From assembly GCA_002102555.1 (NCBI GenBank), contig MCFL01000003.1:434001-498000 (forward strand): a stretch of DNA of 64,000 bases. The letters are read 5' to 3'. Below, one piece after another: positions 11,601 to 22,952 of this stretch (its first letter is position 1; each line of letters starts with the position of its first letter). Under the pieces are notes generated by a model. It searched no databases. It saw only the letters and a list, made by a program, of their open reading frames with translations, and was not told the origin of the DNA. This DNA comes from Catenaria anguillulae PL171. Lineage: Eukaryota > Blastocladiomycota > Blastocladiomycetes > Blastocladiales > Catenariaceae. The position numbers and the translations under genes were made by a program.

Positions 11601-14427
11601 AGTGAAGTGACAGAAAGTTCGTCAGCCGGTGGTGCGAGAGATCATTTCAAAAGTTTGAGCAGGCGTCGTACCAGCTCCAATTCCAATCGTAGCCATGGTT
11701 GTGGATGTTGAACTTGAGCTGATTGCATCCAAGATCCAACACCTCGAGCCGCTGCAGCTTGACCACCTCGGTCGCGACCGATATAAGCCGATTGCCATTC
11801 AAGCACAGCACTCGCAAATGCTTTGCTGTCCCAATAGACGCCGGAATCGTGCCAAACGTGTTGTTGGATGCGACAAATACCTCCATTCTGCGCCACTGGT
11901 CAAAAATATCCTCGGGCAGTTCGGTCAAGCGATTGCAGCTGATGTTGAGCACGGCAAGTTCGGACAAGTGACCGAGTGCCGGCCAAGTCCCATTGTCTTC
12001 GAGGCGATTATCACACAAACTGAGGTGCATGAGGAACCGGGACAACATGGGTACACCTCCCTCGGATGCGAGCGAACTTGGTGTTGGGACGGGAAGCCAG
12101 GTCAACAGGTTGGATGCCAGATTGAGCGAGGTGAGTGCGGAGCAGTCCCAAATCGCTGGTGGCACTTCAGAGATGTTGTTGTCGTGCAAGTCGAGCACTT
12201 GCAACTTTGTGTTCTCCTCAATCCCGTGTGGAAACACTTGAAGCGAGTTGCGAGCGGCGCGAAAAACTTGCAACTGAGGGAATGCGCTCAAGCCGACAGC
12301 AATGTGGGTCAGTTGATTGTTGTCGAGAATCAATCGCTCAAGGTTCTTGAGTTTACTGGTCGCCACTGGCACCGAGGTCAGTTGGCAACTTGTCAAGTTG
12401 AGAATGGTCAAGTATTCGTGCGAAATGTCCATTGGAGCGAACGAAGTGAGCGGATTCTTGGACAAGTACAATCGGGTGGCTTTCGGGGGCGGAAGCACAC
12501 TACCCGTCAGCATGTTACCATGTGCGTTGATTTCACACAGGTTTGGAAGCGGGTGGACCATGGACAGGTCCGTCAGCTTGTTCCATCGCACGTCGATTTC
12601 AAGTAACTGACTTGCTCGCGCCAAACAAGGGGGAAGCAGGGCAATGAGGTTGTTTGCCAAGTTGAGGCGAATCAATCGGGGCATGGTCGGGAATGCAGAG
12701 ACTTCTGTGAGCAAGTTGAACGAGAGGTCCAACTCACAAAGCTCAAGCAAATGGGAAAGTGTCCTTGAAACGTTGGTGAGCCGATTACAAGCCAGGTTGA
12801 GCGTGTTGAGTCGAGCGAGCGCTTCCAGAGAAGTTGGCAGCTGAGCAATGTGGTTTCCACGAAGCGACAAGGTCGCAAGTGAGGCCAATGGCTCAAACAT
12901 GCTCGTTTTGAAATCTGATATCCGATTGCTCGAAAGGTCGAGGTGCATGAGGTTGGTCGCATGGCGCAGTGAATCGGGAATCGCCGACAAGTTCAAGTCA
13001 CTGAGCCTGAGTTCGGCAAGATTGCGCGCGCGCAAATAGAATACGGTCGGTGGAAGTGCCAAATTCCAGTTGCCGGAGAGATCGAGGAGCAGAAGCGAGG
13101 TGTTGTTGAAGACTGCCGCCGGAATGGCACGCAAGTTGCGGTTGCGCAAGTCGACCGTGTGCTTGTCAGGCCCGGTCCAGATCGGATCATCCGAAGCCGA
13201 CGTTGGTGATGGAGGTGAAGGTGACGGGGCGCAAACGACTCGGCACAGAAAAGACACTTCTTCCCGCCATCGGTCACTTGACCAGTGCGAGTACTCGTAC
13301 GGGTAACCGGCGGCATGCAGCCACCCAGCAATGGTCGGGAGTGGGTGTGCGTCGCTTTCAAGGAGCAGATCAACACATAAAATACGCAAGTACAGCGATG
13401 ATGCGTTGACATTGTCGATGAAGAAGCGGCGGGCAAGTTGCTCGAGAATATCGCGTGAAGTTGCCCGCGGTGGACATGCAATCGTGGAGTATGTGCCGTC
13501 TTGGCGATAGATGCGGACAGAAACGCGCTTGTCGCCAGATGACGGCGTGGATGGACTGGCAGAACTGAGAGCCGAAACCGGCGACGGAGAAGATAGTGGT
13601 GCTGGTGAGGCCAACTTGGGGTCCGTTGACGTAGTTGTCGCAAGGTCGGTTTTGCTTGGCTGCTTTCCACTGGATTGCGCGTGTACGCCGAATTTCCTCG
13701 CTGAAGTCTTGGGCGAAGCGTTTCCAACAGCTTGCATTTCTTCCTCGCCTGAAAAGTAGGAGCAATCGTGTCGTCAAGGTCAGCTCACCTGCCGTACAAA
13801 GGTCCGGCGGGAAAACGTGCTTTTTGAGCGCTTGGATTCCTTGGTGGCAGTACGAAACCGTCGATCAGCTTTTCAAGACAGGTGAAAGCAGAGCAAAATA
13901 AGGACATCAAATGTACCTCAGTATTCAAGGCCTTTCGGAACAGCGCCGGAACCAGGTTTGCCAACACTTTACGATCCCTAGAGTCGGTTGCATCGTTGCT
14001 TGAATTTGTCGGTTTTTCCTTGTCTGAAACGGACAGGGCATGCATGAGGCGTCCCGAGAAGCTCGATCTAGTTGGGCTTGACTGAATCTTCTCTGTACTC
14101 GCAAACTCGTCAAACGGAGAGTCTGGAGTCGCTCCTGGTACCGCGGTTTTTGTGGAGCCTGTGGCTAGACCGGCCGGTGATGACGATTGCCAAGCCCGGC
14201 TTGCATCGTCAGATGCCTGCAGAAACGAAAAGGAGCAAGAGCCACTTGTGCAGCCGTCAGAGCTCCTTGAAGTGTTTTCGCCGTCTGATGAATTGGATTA
14301 TGTTGCCCCGTACTTTTCCGAGCGAAATCCCTCGTGTCCTGGCCTTGGGGTCTGCCTTTGGAATCGAGACGTGGAGGTGCCGGCCATCTTGGTCTGAGCG
14401 GGCTTGCTGTGGTGGGGTTGAGCTCAT
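8627..14427 (-). CDS. CYR1: Adenylate cyclase, fungal RA-LRR-PP2C-cyclase type (one apparent frameshift)
   Basis: Makes cAMP from ATP under Ras/G-alpha control. Proposed exons: 14427-14314, 14216-13917, 13819-13789, 13748-11672, 11588-9747, 9674-9156, 9092-about 8748 and 8671-8627, about 1,757 residues. Domain order is a Ser-rich N-terminus, a Ras-association domain (about 13550-13240, VSVRIYRQDGTYSTIACPP), some 20 leucine-rich repeats (about 13170-11680) ending in YDWNWSW/NRELRYLNLSGNRRLEIK, a PP2C-like domain (about 11300-10370) and the class III catalytic domain from ALVFTDVQSSTKLWE (about 10140). The YYGR exon end (9747) continues as MVNR, but at about 9656 the frame must slip by one missing base to reach ARVSSSACGGEITF. 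That break lies in the catalytic core. The core exons are secure; the first three exons and the last junction (stop at 8627, or 8620 with the alternative donor) are tentative. Confidence 0.85.
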
Positions 14428-14898
14428 GTTTGCATCGAGTTACTAGGTCATTTTGTATTGCTCTCGACTGGCCCCTGTATCATTGTGGTGCGCGCGCGGA
14501 TCAACTGTCCCTTGGGATTGCTCTGAAAGTGCGAACAGCTCACGCGATGCATTTGTTGTGAAAAAGTCAAGAAAGCGACCCACTCTTCGAAGTCGTGATA
14601 TTTATTAGTTCGTCGAAACATGACGCTGCTCGTTCACCTTCACTTGGATGGCATTGCAAGCAATTTCAAGACACAATCATGTAATAAATGAGATGGCGGG
14701 AATGTACACGAGGAGCACCAGAGGTAGGGATCGCGGAGAGCGGCCGGGGCCAGAGGTGCGGCGACGGAGGAAATACACATGTGAATTGGGGATGAACGAC
14801 TGGTATTGGTTGGGCAACAGGTGCAAGGAGAGAGAAAGAGATAGAGAAAAAGAACGAGTTTTTGACACTACAAGGACACAGAGCAAAACCAAACAACG
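14428..14898. other. Spacer between CYR1 and STE11
   Basis: About 470 nt between two genes on the same strand. It holds the CYR1 promoter and the STE11 3' region. No gene or RNA is recognised in it. Confidence 0.45.
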
Positions 14899-17641
14899 CT
14901 ACGCGATCAAGAAAGGATGCCGCAGGAGTTCTTCAGCCGACGGGCGGTCCAGGTAGTTTGGCCTGAACGTCTGCTCCATTAACTCTTGTGCCTCCTCACT
15001 ACACTCGTCGGGAATCCCTGGGCGCATGTCACTGCCAATCTTGAAAATGGCCTCGACCTGACTGGCATTGGGCCACGGATGCTTTGCTGTAAACATCTCA
15101 ATGACCAAACACCCAACGGACCAAATGTCCGACTTGCGCGTGTACCGCATGTGCTTGACCACCTCAGGCGACATCCAGTACACGGACCCTTGCAGTGACA
15201 GACCCATGGACGCCGTTGTCTTGTTGCCCGCGGCGACCAGCGCAGACGTTTCGGCAGCGGCCGTGTCATCACCCGAGCCAGCGAGCATGTCTTCGGCAGA
15301 TGAGGTGCGCTTGAGCCCGCCCACAACCGACACGAGGTCTTCGGGACCGACGCGTTTGGAAATGCCAAAGTCGGAGATTTTCACACACCCGCGGTTGTCG
15401 ACGAGAATGTTGGCGGCTTTGATGTCACTACAGAACACACGTAAACAAGGCATGGTGAGCGATGAGAATCCACAAAGGCGTCATCTGGGAACGATATGAA
15501 ATGAGGCGCACCGATGAATAATCTCATGTGCATGCAAGTAATCCAACCCAAGCAACACTTGCCTCAAATACGTCTTGACAATGGGCTCGGGCAAGGCATT
15601 CCATTGCTGCAACACGCCGTGAATACTGCCGCCGGGCACATACTCCAAAAAAATGTTAAAGTACTGGCCCTCAATGCGCGATCCCAAATACCGCACGATA
15701 TGATCGTGCTTGACTTCCTTCAAAAACGAGATCTCGTGCTGCAAGGCCTTGACCATCTTGACGCGATGATCAATGAGCGACTCTGGGGTATCGGGGCCTT
15801 CGGTCGGCAACTCGACCTGCTTGACGGCCATGAGCTCGCCTGTAATGCCATGCAGGCCCATGTACACGGCCCCAAACGAGCCCTGGCCAATCAAAGCCCC
15901 GCGCAACCATTTGGTGGGCGCACCATCTGGCTCAAAGCCCGCACCGTCGCCGGGCGAGTTGGGCGTATGCGGTTCCGAGACGGCCGAGGGTGATGCGGAG
16001 CCGGCGGGCGACAAGGTGGACACGTCAAGCGGGTCGTCGGCCACGCGCGCCTCGATGGGCAACAAGTTGAGCGGCGGGGGCCGAGTGGCTCGATTGAGCG
16101 ACGGGTAACCCGATGCGCTGCCAGGGTGCCTGGCGCTGTATGGACTTGACGGGTCTGTGCCAAGCATGGTTGCGTTGCCCACATCGTTCAAGGCCGATGC
16201 ATCGCCATAGTCGAGTTCCTCTGAAAGTGAGCTGCGCAGGAGCGACCCGGAGTCGACCGACGAAGACAGAATGGACGAAGTGTCGCCCGCAACGCCAACG
16301 CCACTTGTGCCTGACCCGGACGACTTGTTGCGGCGGCCAATCGAGCTGGACCCGGACCCTTGGTTGATGCTGAGTGCCCGAGATTTGCGCCGCTCGATTT
16401 TCGCCACGCCGTCCTTTGGGAAAAAGTCGGTTAGGTTGGATGAAATGAGTTCCGAGGGCGGCCGTTCGCCGAAAAACTTGTTGAGCTTGTTTGCAGTTGT
16501 CCGCGGAATCGGTGGCCGCGAGCCGACTTGCTCGTCAAGCAGCACGAGCTTTTGGCGGATGGCAGGTGGGGTTGCGCCCGAGGCCGCGGCTCCGGATTTC
16601 GAAAAGGTAAACGGTGTATGCATTTTGCGCAAAAACAGTTTTTCGCGTTCGGGCCGGTTGGGGTCGGAGCAAATTTCAACAAGCTGTGCGTCTGTGAGGG
16701 CACGAGTGGACTCGCCCTCCGAGACAAAGATGGTGAATTTGCCCGAGTCGGGGGCAATGTTGAATTTGGAAAGAATGCGATGCATGATGGCAGAAGCGTC
16801 CGAGGTGTTTGGAAGGAGGATAACGCGCGTTTCGTTTTTTTCACCCGTGACACGGACACAGCTCTGTAGAATAATGGAGCGGGTTTAAGTCAGCCATGCC
16901 GAGAGATGGAGCTTTCGAAGAGCCGAGCCAAAAGAGAGAAGGAACCTGTTTGATGGATTCAAGGTTCATGATGGAATCGCTCTTGCGCATCAGCGCGATA
17001 GTGTCGGGTGAGATTTCCCCTGCAGCAAACCGCAGTGACGCCATGTCGTCTGAGCGCGACTTTTTGACATCGATGGGGGTAATCTTTGACGATGTGCGCA
17101 CGCCTGGAGGAGCCCCCTCGTTGCGCATGGACGCTGCAGAGGACGACAGTGGGGGTGGTGTAGGAGTGGCATTGCCAGTGGCATTGCCACGAGGTGAGAG
17201 ACGACCGCCGGCGGATGAGTAGGGGGGAGGCGATGGAGAGTAAGGTGTGGGTGAAGTTGATGTTCCCGGATGATGGTGTTGGTGGGTGGTGTGTGGTGGG
17301 AACAAGGTGGGCAGGACGGCTCGGCGAAGCGAAATGATGAGGCGTTCGAGGCGGATACGATCGCCAATGGTGGGGATGCTCATGTCCTTGAGGTTTTGCT
17401 GCGTAAGTTCGAGCAGAATATCGCCGGAAATCTCGTGGTCGACAAAGGTGCGCGCGTGCTTGGGCATGGCATTGCGCTCGAGCCAGTCGGCGACCTGGAC
17501 GGGGGTCCAGGCGCGGACGGCGTCCAGCGAAAGCATGGAGGGAGAGACGGAGCCTTGTCCAGATGAGTGTGGGTGCGGGTGCGAGTGCGAGTGAGGAGAC
17601 ATGGAGTGGTAAGCAGCGCCTGAAGGGGAACCGGCGAGCAT
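14899..17641 (-). CDS. STE11: STE11/Byr2-type MAP kinase kinase kinase
   Basis: Three exons, 17641-16946, 16863-15512 and 15427-14899, all in phase, giving 858 residues. A SAM domain lies near residues 38-100 (VQVADWLERNAMPKHARTF, SGDILLELTQQNLKDM). A Ras-association-like domain begins exon 2 (SCVRVTGEKNETRVILLP, FTIFVSEGES, residues about 233-320). A long Ser-rich linker follows. The kinase domain starts near 555: glycine loop GQGSFGAVYMG, catalytic Lys about 580 in MAVKQVE, HRDIKAAN (codon split by intron 2), DFG and an activation loop expanded by about 45 Ser/Ala-rich residues before GSVYWMSPEV. SAM + RA + kinase is the fungal Ste11/MST-11 architecture, which relays pheromone, filamentation or stress signals to a MAPKK and is recruited by Ste50-like adaptors. 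It lies just upstream of CYR1, a fellow Ras-binding protein. Confidence 0.93.
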
Positions 17642-18267
17642 TTCGGTGGATGGTGGGGCTCTGGTGCGGGTTCAGGAGTGCGCGTGAGGGCACACGGGAG
17701 GACTGTCGGGACCAGACGACTGAGGGTGGCAGCCGGAGGGTGAGTGGCGGAGGAAGCGACTCGAGTAACGCGTGCGGGGCGGCAACGGCAACGGACGTGG
17801 GTTGACAAAGCAGAAGACGGGACAGCCAGATGTCACTAGCAGGCGCTGGAATGGAGTGGGACGTCTTGGCTGGGCACAGGGGCGTGAGGAGGCCTTTAGG
17901 GAGTAATGCTGCAGGTGGTGTTGGCGATATGCTTCAATTCATCCGTGCACTGTTCCCATATTTCAGTCGGTATGTATTCATATGCATCTGTCTGTTGTGA
18001 AAATTCCTTTGTTGGATTGGAGTCAGGAGGATCGGCACGCTCCGAGTCCCAGTCGGATCGGCGGCCCGTCGGGAGTGCTTCGCTTCCGATCGGATCGGAG
18101 GCAAAAACTCAAAAAAATCCCTCCCACTAGCTTGCACTTGCACTGTAGGCCCGACTTGAAATCCTCTCGTGCCCATGTACTAAGCCGGTAAACGACCATC
18201 TGCACCGCCAGCGCCCGACCTTGTCCCACCGCCTGCAACTCACACACTCACATTCACAACCACCGCC
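17642..18267. other. Divergent promoter region STE11 / COX12
   Basis: About 625 nt separate divergent starts at 17641 (-) and 18268 (+). The left part is GC-rich and purine-skewed. Around 18055-18110 are clustered variants of a CGATCGGATCGG-like palindrome. No gene is seen. Confidence 0.4.
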
Positions 18268-19097
18268 ATGTCCTCGATCAAAGTGTATGTCATTGGCACT
18301 TGGTTTGGTGCCGGCGCCTTGGCCGCCCACTCGCCATTTTTTCAGCATCACCGGCTCGCTCTCCTCCATCTGCTCGCTTGCGGCCGCTGCTGTCTGGTCA
18401 GTGGCTCGCACTAGCGACCAGCGCTCAGGCGAGCGATTAGACGGCTGCGGGCCAGCCAACAATTGACTCTCTTCATCGTTACTTAACCGGACACACTCAC
18501 TCACCGCCTTTGCTTTTCATCACACTTGACAGTGAAACTGTTGGCTTCGGTGTGTTGCTGCCGTCTTGTGCTTCTGTGTAGTTCCTTCACAAAGCTCGAC
18601 CATTTGACATGGAGGGCTTCCTCGAGCAAAATTCACCCTTTCCAACGTTTCCTAACTCAAACGCCCATCAACCCTCTGGCCCATTGCTCCCCACCTCGTA
18701 CAGATGCCCGCTTCCCCAACACCAACCAGTCCAAGCACTGGTACGCATTCCACATTCTCACGCTGCCGAGTGTTTCTTGCCGCCCACACTTGTTCTCATC
18801 TCGTGTCATCCATCCATCCATCTATCCATGATCCAGCTGGCAAAACTACGTCGACTACAACAAGTGCGTTGAGGCCAAGGGCGAAGACTTTGCTCCCTGC
18901 AAGCAGTTTGCCAAGGCCTACAAGGCCTTGTGCCCCTCCATCTGGATCGAAAAGTGGGAAGAGCACCGCGGTACGTAACAACTCCCTTCTTGTCTAGGAC
19001 CCATGTCATCTGACGAGTTGGCTGAACTACACTTGTCAACTTTCCAGAGGCCGGCACCTCCCCTCACTTTGGCCGTCCCGCCGAGTCGCACCACTAA
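18268..19097 (+). CDS. COX12: Cytochrome c oxidase subunit VIb (CX9C protein)
   Basis: Five exons can be joined in phase: 18268-18284, 18533-18549, 18704-18740, 18837-18970 and 19048-19097, giving 84 residues. The product begins MSSIKVETVGFDARFP and runs through NTNQSKHCWQNYVDYNKC. This is the intermembrane-space subunit of complex IV. The twin cysteine pattern is visible: C-x9-C (CWQNYVDYNKC) followed by C-x10-C (CKQFAKAYKALC), the Cox12 signature imported and oxidised by the Mia40 relay. It ends WIEKWEEHREAGTSPHFGRP, like other Cox12 proteins, which are 80-90 residues long. The first two exons are only 17 nt each, and introns occupy most of the gene. No single open frame reveals it; the splice model is supported by exact phase closure and family match. 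Confidence 0.9.
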
Positions 19098-20109
19098 GTT
19101 TGCTTCCACTTGCATCGCTCCCGTGTGTTGTGGTTGTCCAGGCAGCAAGCAGCTTGAGCATGCCTCGTGTCAGTCAAACTCCCATAAATTTACTCTGTCG
19201 TTTTATCTTCCGTTGACGGTTCTTTTTTCTTCACCCCACTATGAATCACAGTCTAATTCAATTGTTTCGTTGATTACACTGCGGTTGCCCTACATTCCTT
19301 TGTCGCCAGTCTTGACGTTTTCATTGTCACCATTCACAAGAAATGCTACGCCGAGAAGATGATAGTATTTATGTGAGACTGTATACATGGAGAAAAAAAG
19401 CGTTCAATCATCCCGCATACCAAGCGACATGCACCATTGGCTCTGGCCACATCACGTCAACAACACAGAGCCTATGGTGAAAAGCGTCGTTTGGACAAGA
19501 AATGCGACTCTGACCCAAGTGTGCCCGGGCACCAATCACTCGATCAGGCAAGACCCCGTACCGACGCAAGTCAGAGTCGAGGGTGGGCGGAACGGGGAGC
19601 AACGGGAAGAGATCGCCTCAAGTTGTAGAAGGTGGAACAATATGCTGCGGGAAAAGCATGGGATTGCGAAATGTGCTTGGATGGAAGAGCCCCGGAGTGC
19701 AACAACTTCTCGGTGCTGCCTGGTCAAGTTGGGAGCGACAGACAGATCAGAGCATGAGAGACTCGTCTATTTACAAGTGAGCAGGTCATATGTATCGAAC
19801 ATGGAACGGACTTCAACGTGAGTGCGAGTGAACCGGTCATGCTCAGTCACGTGATGGCGATGCACCTCGACTTGAAAGGTCAAGTCCACAGCGACTTGTG
19901 CCGATTGCGAGATGGTGAGGTCAGATTCACAACTTGCAACGGACGACAACGACGAAAGCTTGCCATGAAAGTGTAATCTGCCGTGACCTCTACCAGCAAC
20001 CAGTCACATTTTCTCGTTCACACCAACGTCCTCCGCTTCGTTGACACATTGACCCCTTTCCGCGCCCGCCGTTCCTCGTTTCGTCTTGACAAATTTCCGA
20101 TTCTTCAAC
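19098..20109. other. Intergenic region COX12 - SPB1
   Basis: About 1 kb in which no frame on either strand looks coding. The open frame at 19387-19821 has no recognisable motif and no splice-site support. Confidence 0.45.
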
Positions 20110-22697
20110 ATGGGTAAAAAGGGGAAAACCGGAAAGGGCCGTTTGGACAAGTTCTACCACTTGGCCAAGGAGCAGGGCTACCGCTCGCGTGCTGCCTTCA
20201 AGTTGATCCAAATCAACAAAAAGTACAACTTCCTGGAAAAGGCCAAGGTCTTGATTGATTTGTGTGCGGCGCCTGGTGGTTGGTTGCAAGTGGCCTCAAA
20301 GTGCATGCCATCGCAAGCGATTATTGTCGGTGTGGATTTGGTTCCCATCAAGCCCATTCCGCGCTGCATCACGTTTGCCGAAGACATCACCACGGACAAG
20401 TGCCGCGCCGCGTTGCGCGGGGCCATCAAGACGTGGAAGGCCGATGTCGTGTTGCACGATGGTGCGCCCAATGTCGGTACTGCGTGGGTCCAGGATGCGT
20501 ATTCGCAGAGTGAGCTTGTGCTGCATTCGCTCAAGCTCGCCACCGAGTTTCTCAACAAGGGCGGATGGTTTGTCACCAAAGTGTTCCGGTCCAAGGATTA
20601 CAACAACCTCATGTGGGTGTTTAACCAGTTGTTTGATTCCGTGGAGGCGACAAAGCCACCCTCATCGCGTAATGTGTCGGCCGAAATCTTCGTTGTGTGC
20701 CAAGGGTTCAAGGCACCCAAGAAGCTGGACCCAAAGTTTTTGGATCCCCGTCATGTCTTTAAAGAGTTGGAGGATCAGGCAGTGGTACCGTCTATCTCTT
20801 GGATCCAGCACTTACCTCACACCCATTTCGAATGGACTGACTCTTGATATTCTTTTTCACGATTTTTTTCTAGACGTCGCTTACGTCCGTCTTCATGCCC
20901 GAAAAGAAGAAGCGTCACCGTGACGGCTACGGCGACAACGAGCGCATTCTCTTCCATACGACATCGGCCTACGACTTCCTCATGGCCGAGGATCCCGTCG
21001 GCGTACTTGCGGCCAACCATCAACTCACATTTGCTACGCCCGACGACCTTGCCCTGAAATCGCATCCAGAAACGACGGACGAGCTCTTGCAATGCTGCAC
21101 CGATCTCAAGGTGCTCGGCAAAAAGGACTTCAAGGCCATGCTCAAGTGGCGCACGGCCATCCGGATCGAGCGCGGGCTCGAAAAGCCAAAGGGCGTGGTG
21201 GAAAAGAAGGAAGGCGCGGACGATGACGACGAGGCAAACATGGACGATGAAGAGCGCATGGCGCGCGAGCTCGAGCGGGCCATGAAGGAGGAAGCGACAA
21301 AGGAAAAGCGCGCAAAGCGCAAGCTCAACGAAAAGCGCGCAAAGGAGGTGATGCGGTTGCAAATGAACATGACCACGCCCACCGAGCTGGCCACCGAGGA
21401 TCTCGGCGATGACTCGCTCTTCCGCGCAAACGAAAAGTCAAAGGCGCTCGTGTCCAAGAAGGCCGCGGCCGCGGCTGCCGGTGCCGAGTTGGATGTGGTC
21501 ATGGGCGAGGGTGGTGATGAGGTGGACGAGGCCCTGGCCGAGGCAAAGCGCAAGCGCCGCGAGGACTTTGCGCGTGCGGGTATTGTGCTCTCGGACGACG
21601 ATGTGGATATGGCCGAGGAGGCCGATGTTCCGCAACTGTCTGGTCGCGCCGCGCTCTTTTACGCATCCAACCCGATGCTCCAGTCGCTGTTGCAGTCGAC
21701 CATGTCCGGCGCCACGACCAATGCCGATGACGAGGACAAGGAGGATTACCTCAACCAGCTCAACGACGATCTCGAGGCAGAGACCTTGTCGCGCAAGCGC
21801 AAGCGCGGCCAAAAGGAGATTCCCACCACGCTGGCCGACTCAAAGACCAAGAAGGAGACCAAGCGCGAGGCTGCCAAGGCCAAGCGTGCCGCCATTCATG
21901 CCGTTGACGTTGAAGGGTTGACTGCGCCCTTGCCTGGCGTTGTTGCCGACGAGGACGATCCCAACTATGACCCGCAAGCCCAAGAGGCTGCGCGCACCAA
22001 GTACCTTGCTGCAAGTGATTCCGAGAGTGACTCGGATGACGATGACGACGAGTCTGCCGATGAGGGTGCCGGTTTCGACAGTGACGGTGACGCCATCATG
22101 GATGACGTTGAGCTCGACACGACCGGCCCGCCGCCCAATGCGCTCACCACGCCTCACGCGCTCGCCCTGGCGCACATGGTCCATCAGAACAAGCACGCCA
22201 TGGTGGACGCCTCGTTCAACCGGTACACGTACGGCGACGATGACGAGTTGCCCGCGTGGTTCAAGGATGACGAGCGCAAGTTTAACAAACCCGTCATGCC
22301 CATTTCCAAGGAGACGGTCGAGGCTATTGAGGCCCGTCGTCGTGCTCTGGACGCACGGCCCATCAAGAAGGTTGCCGAGGCAAAGTACCGCAAGAAGAAG
22401 CGTGCCATGGCCAAGGTCGAGCGCCAGATGAAGCGTGCGGCTGCCATTGCCGACTCGGAGGACATGACCGAAGCAGCCAAGGCACGCGCCATCACCAAAA
22501 TTGTGGCAAAGAAGATTGCCAAGGTGGACGAAAAGCCCAAGGTTGTTGTTGCTCGCGGGTCAAACCGAGGAGTCAAGGGTCGCCCAACCGGTGTCAAGGG
22601 CAGGTACAAGATGGTGGATCCACGCATGAGGAAGGAGTTGCGGGCACAAAAGAAGGTGGCGGCCGCGAGCAAGAACAAGAGGCGGAAGACGGGATAA
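20110..22697 (+). CDS. SPB1: 27S pre-rRNA 2'-O-ribose methyltransferase
   Basis: Two exons, 20110-20784 and 20874-22697, joined in phase, give 832 residues (yeast Spb1 is 841). The N-terminal FtsJ/RrmJ domain starts [20 protein letters not shown]. It shows the SAM-binding loop [15 protein letters not shown], catalytic DGAPNVG and the lysine of [11 protein letters not shown], consistent with the K-D-K-E tetrad. The middle is highly acidic/basic, with EEAD and [14 protein letters not shown] clusters. The C-terminus is the conserved Spb1_C region ([40 protein letters not shown]) ending in a lysine/arginine-rich nucleolar tail. It methylates the A-loop guanosine of 25S rRNA in pre-60S particles. 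The intron lies just before [15 protein letters not shown]. Confidence 0.96.
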
Positions 22698-22952
22698 AGT
22701 GGTGGGTGTGTCTGCGGTTTCCTTGCTTTTGTACATTATTCTTAACTTGCTTTCGTACTATAAATTTTCCTCCTGCTGTATTGTCGTCCCTCCCCGACGC
22801 ATCTTTTTGTTCCGACCACACCCAGCTCGGGTGGGACATTGGACCGGAAGCAAAAGAGAATTGTATGAGCACCAAACATATCATGCCAGAAATGAGGAAG
22901 AAACAACAAATGTTTGTCGGCGAATTAGAAAAAAAAACAACACTCCCCGACT

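Noticed and set aside
19387-19821. 144-codon plus-strand frame after COX12
   Set aside because: No domain, weak start context and random-looking composition.
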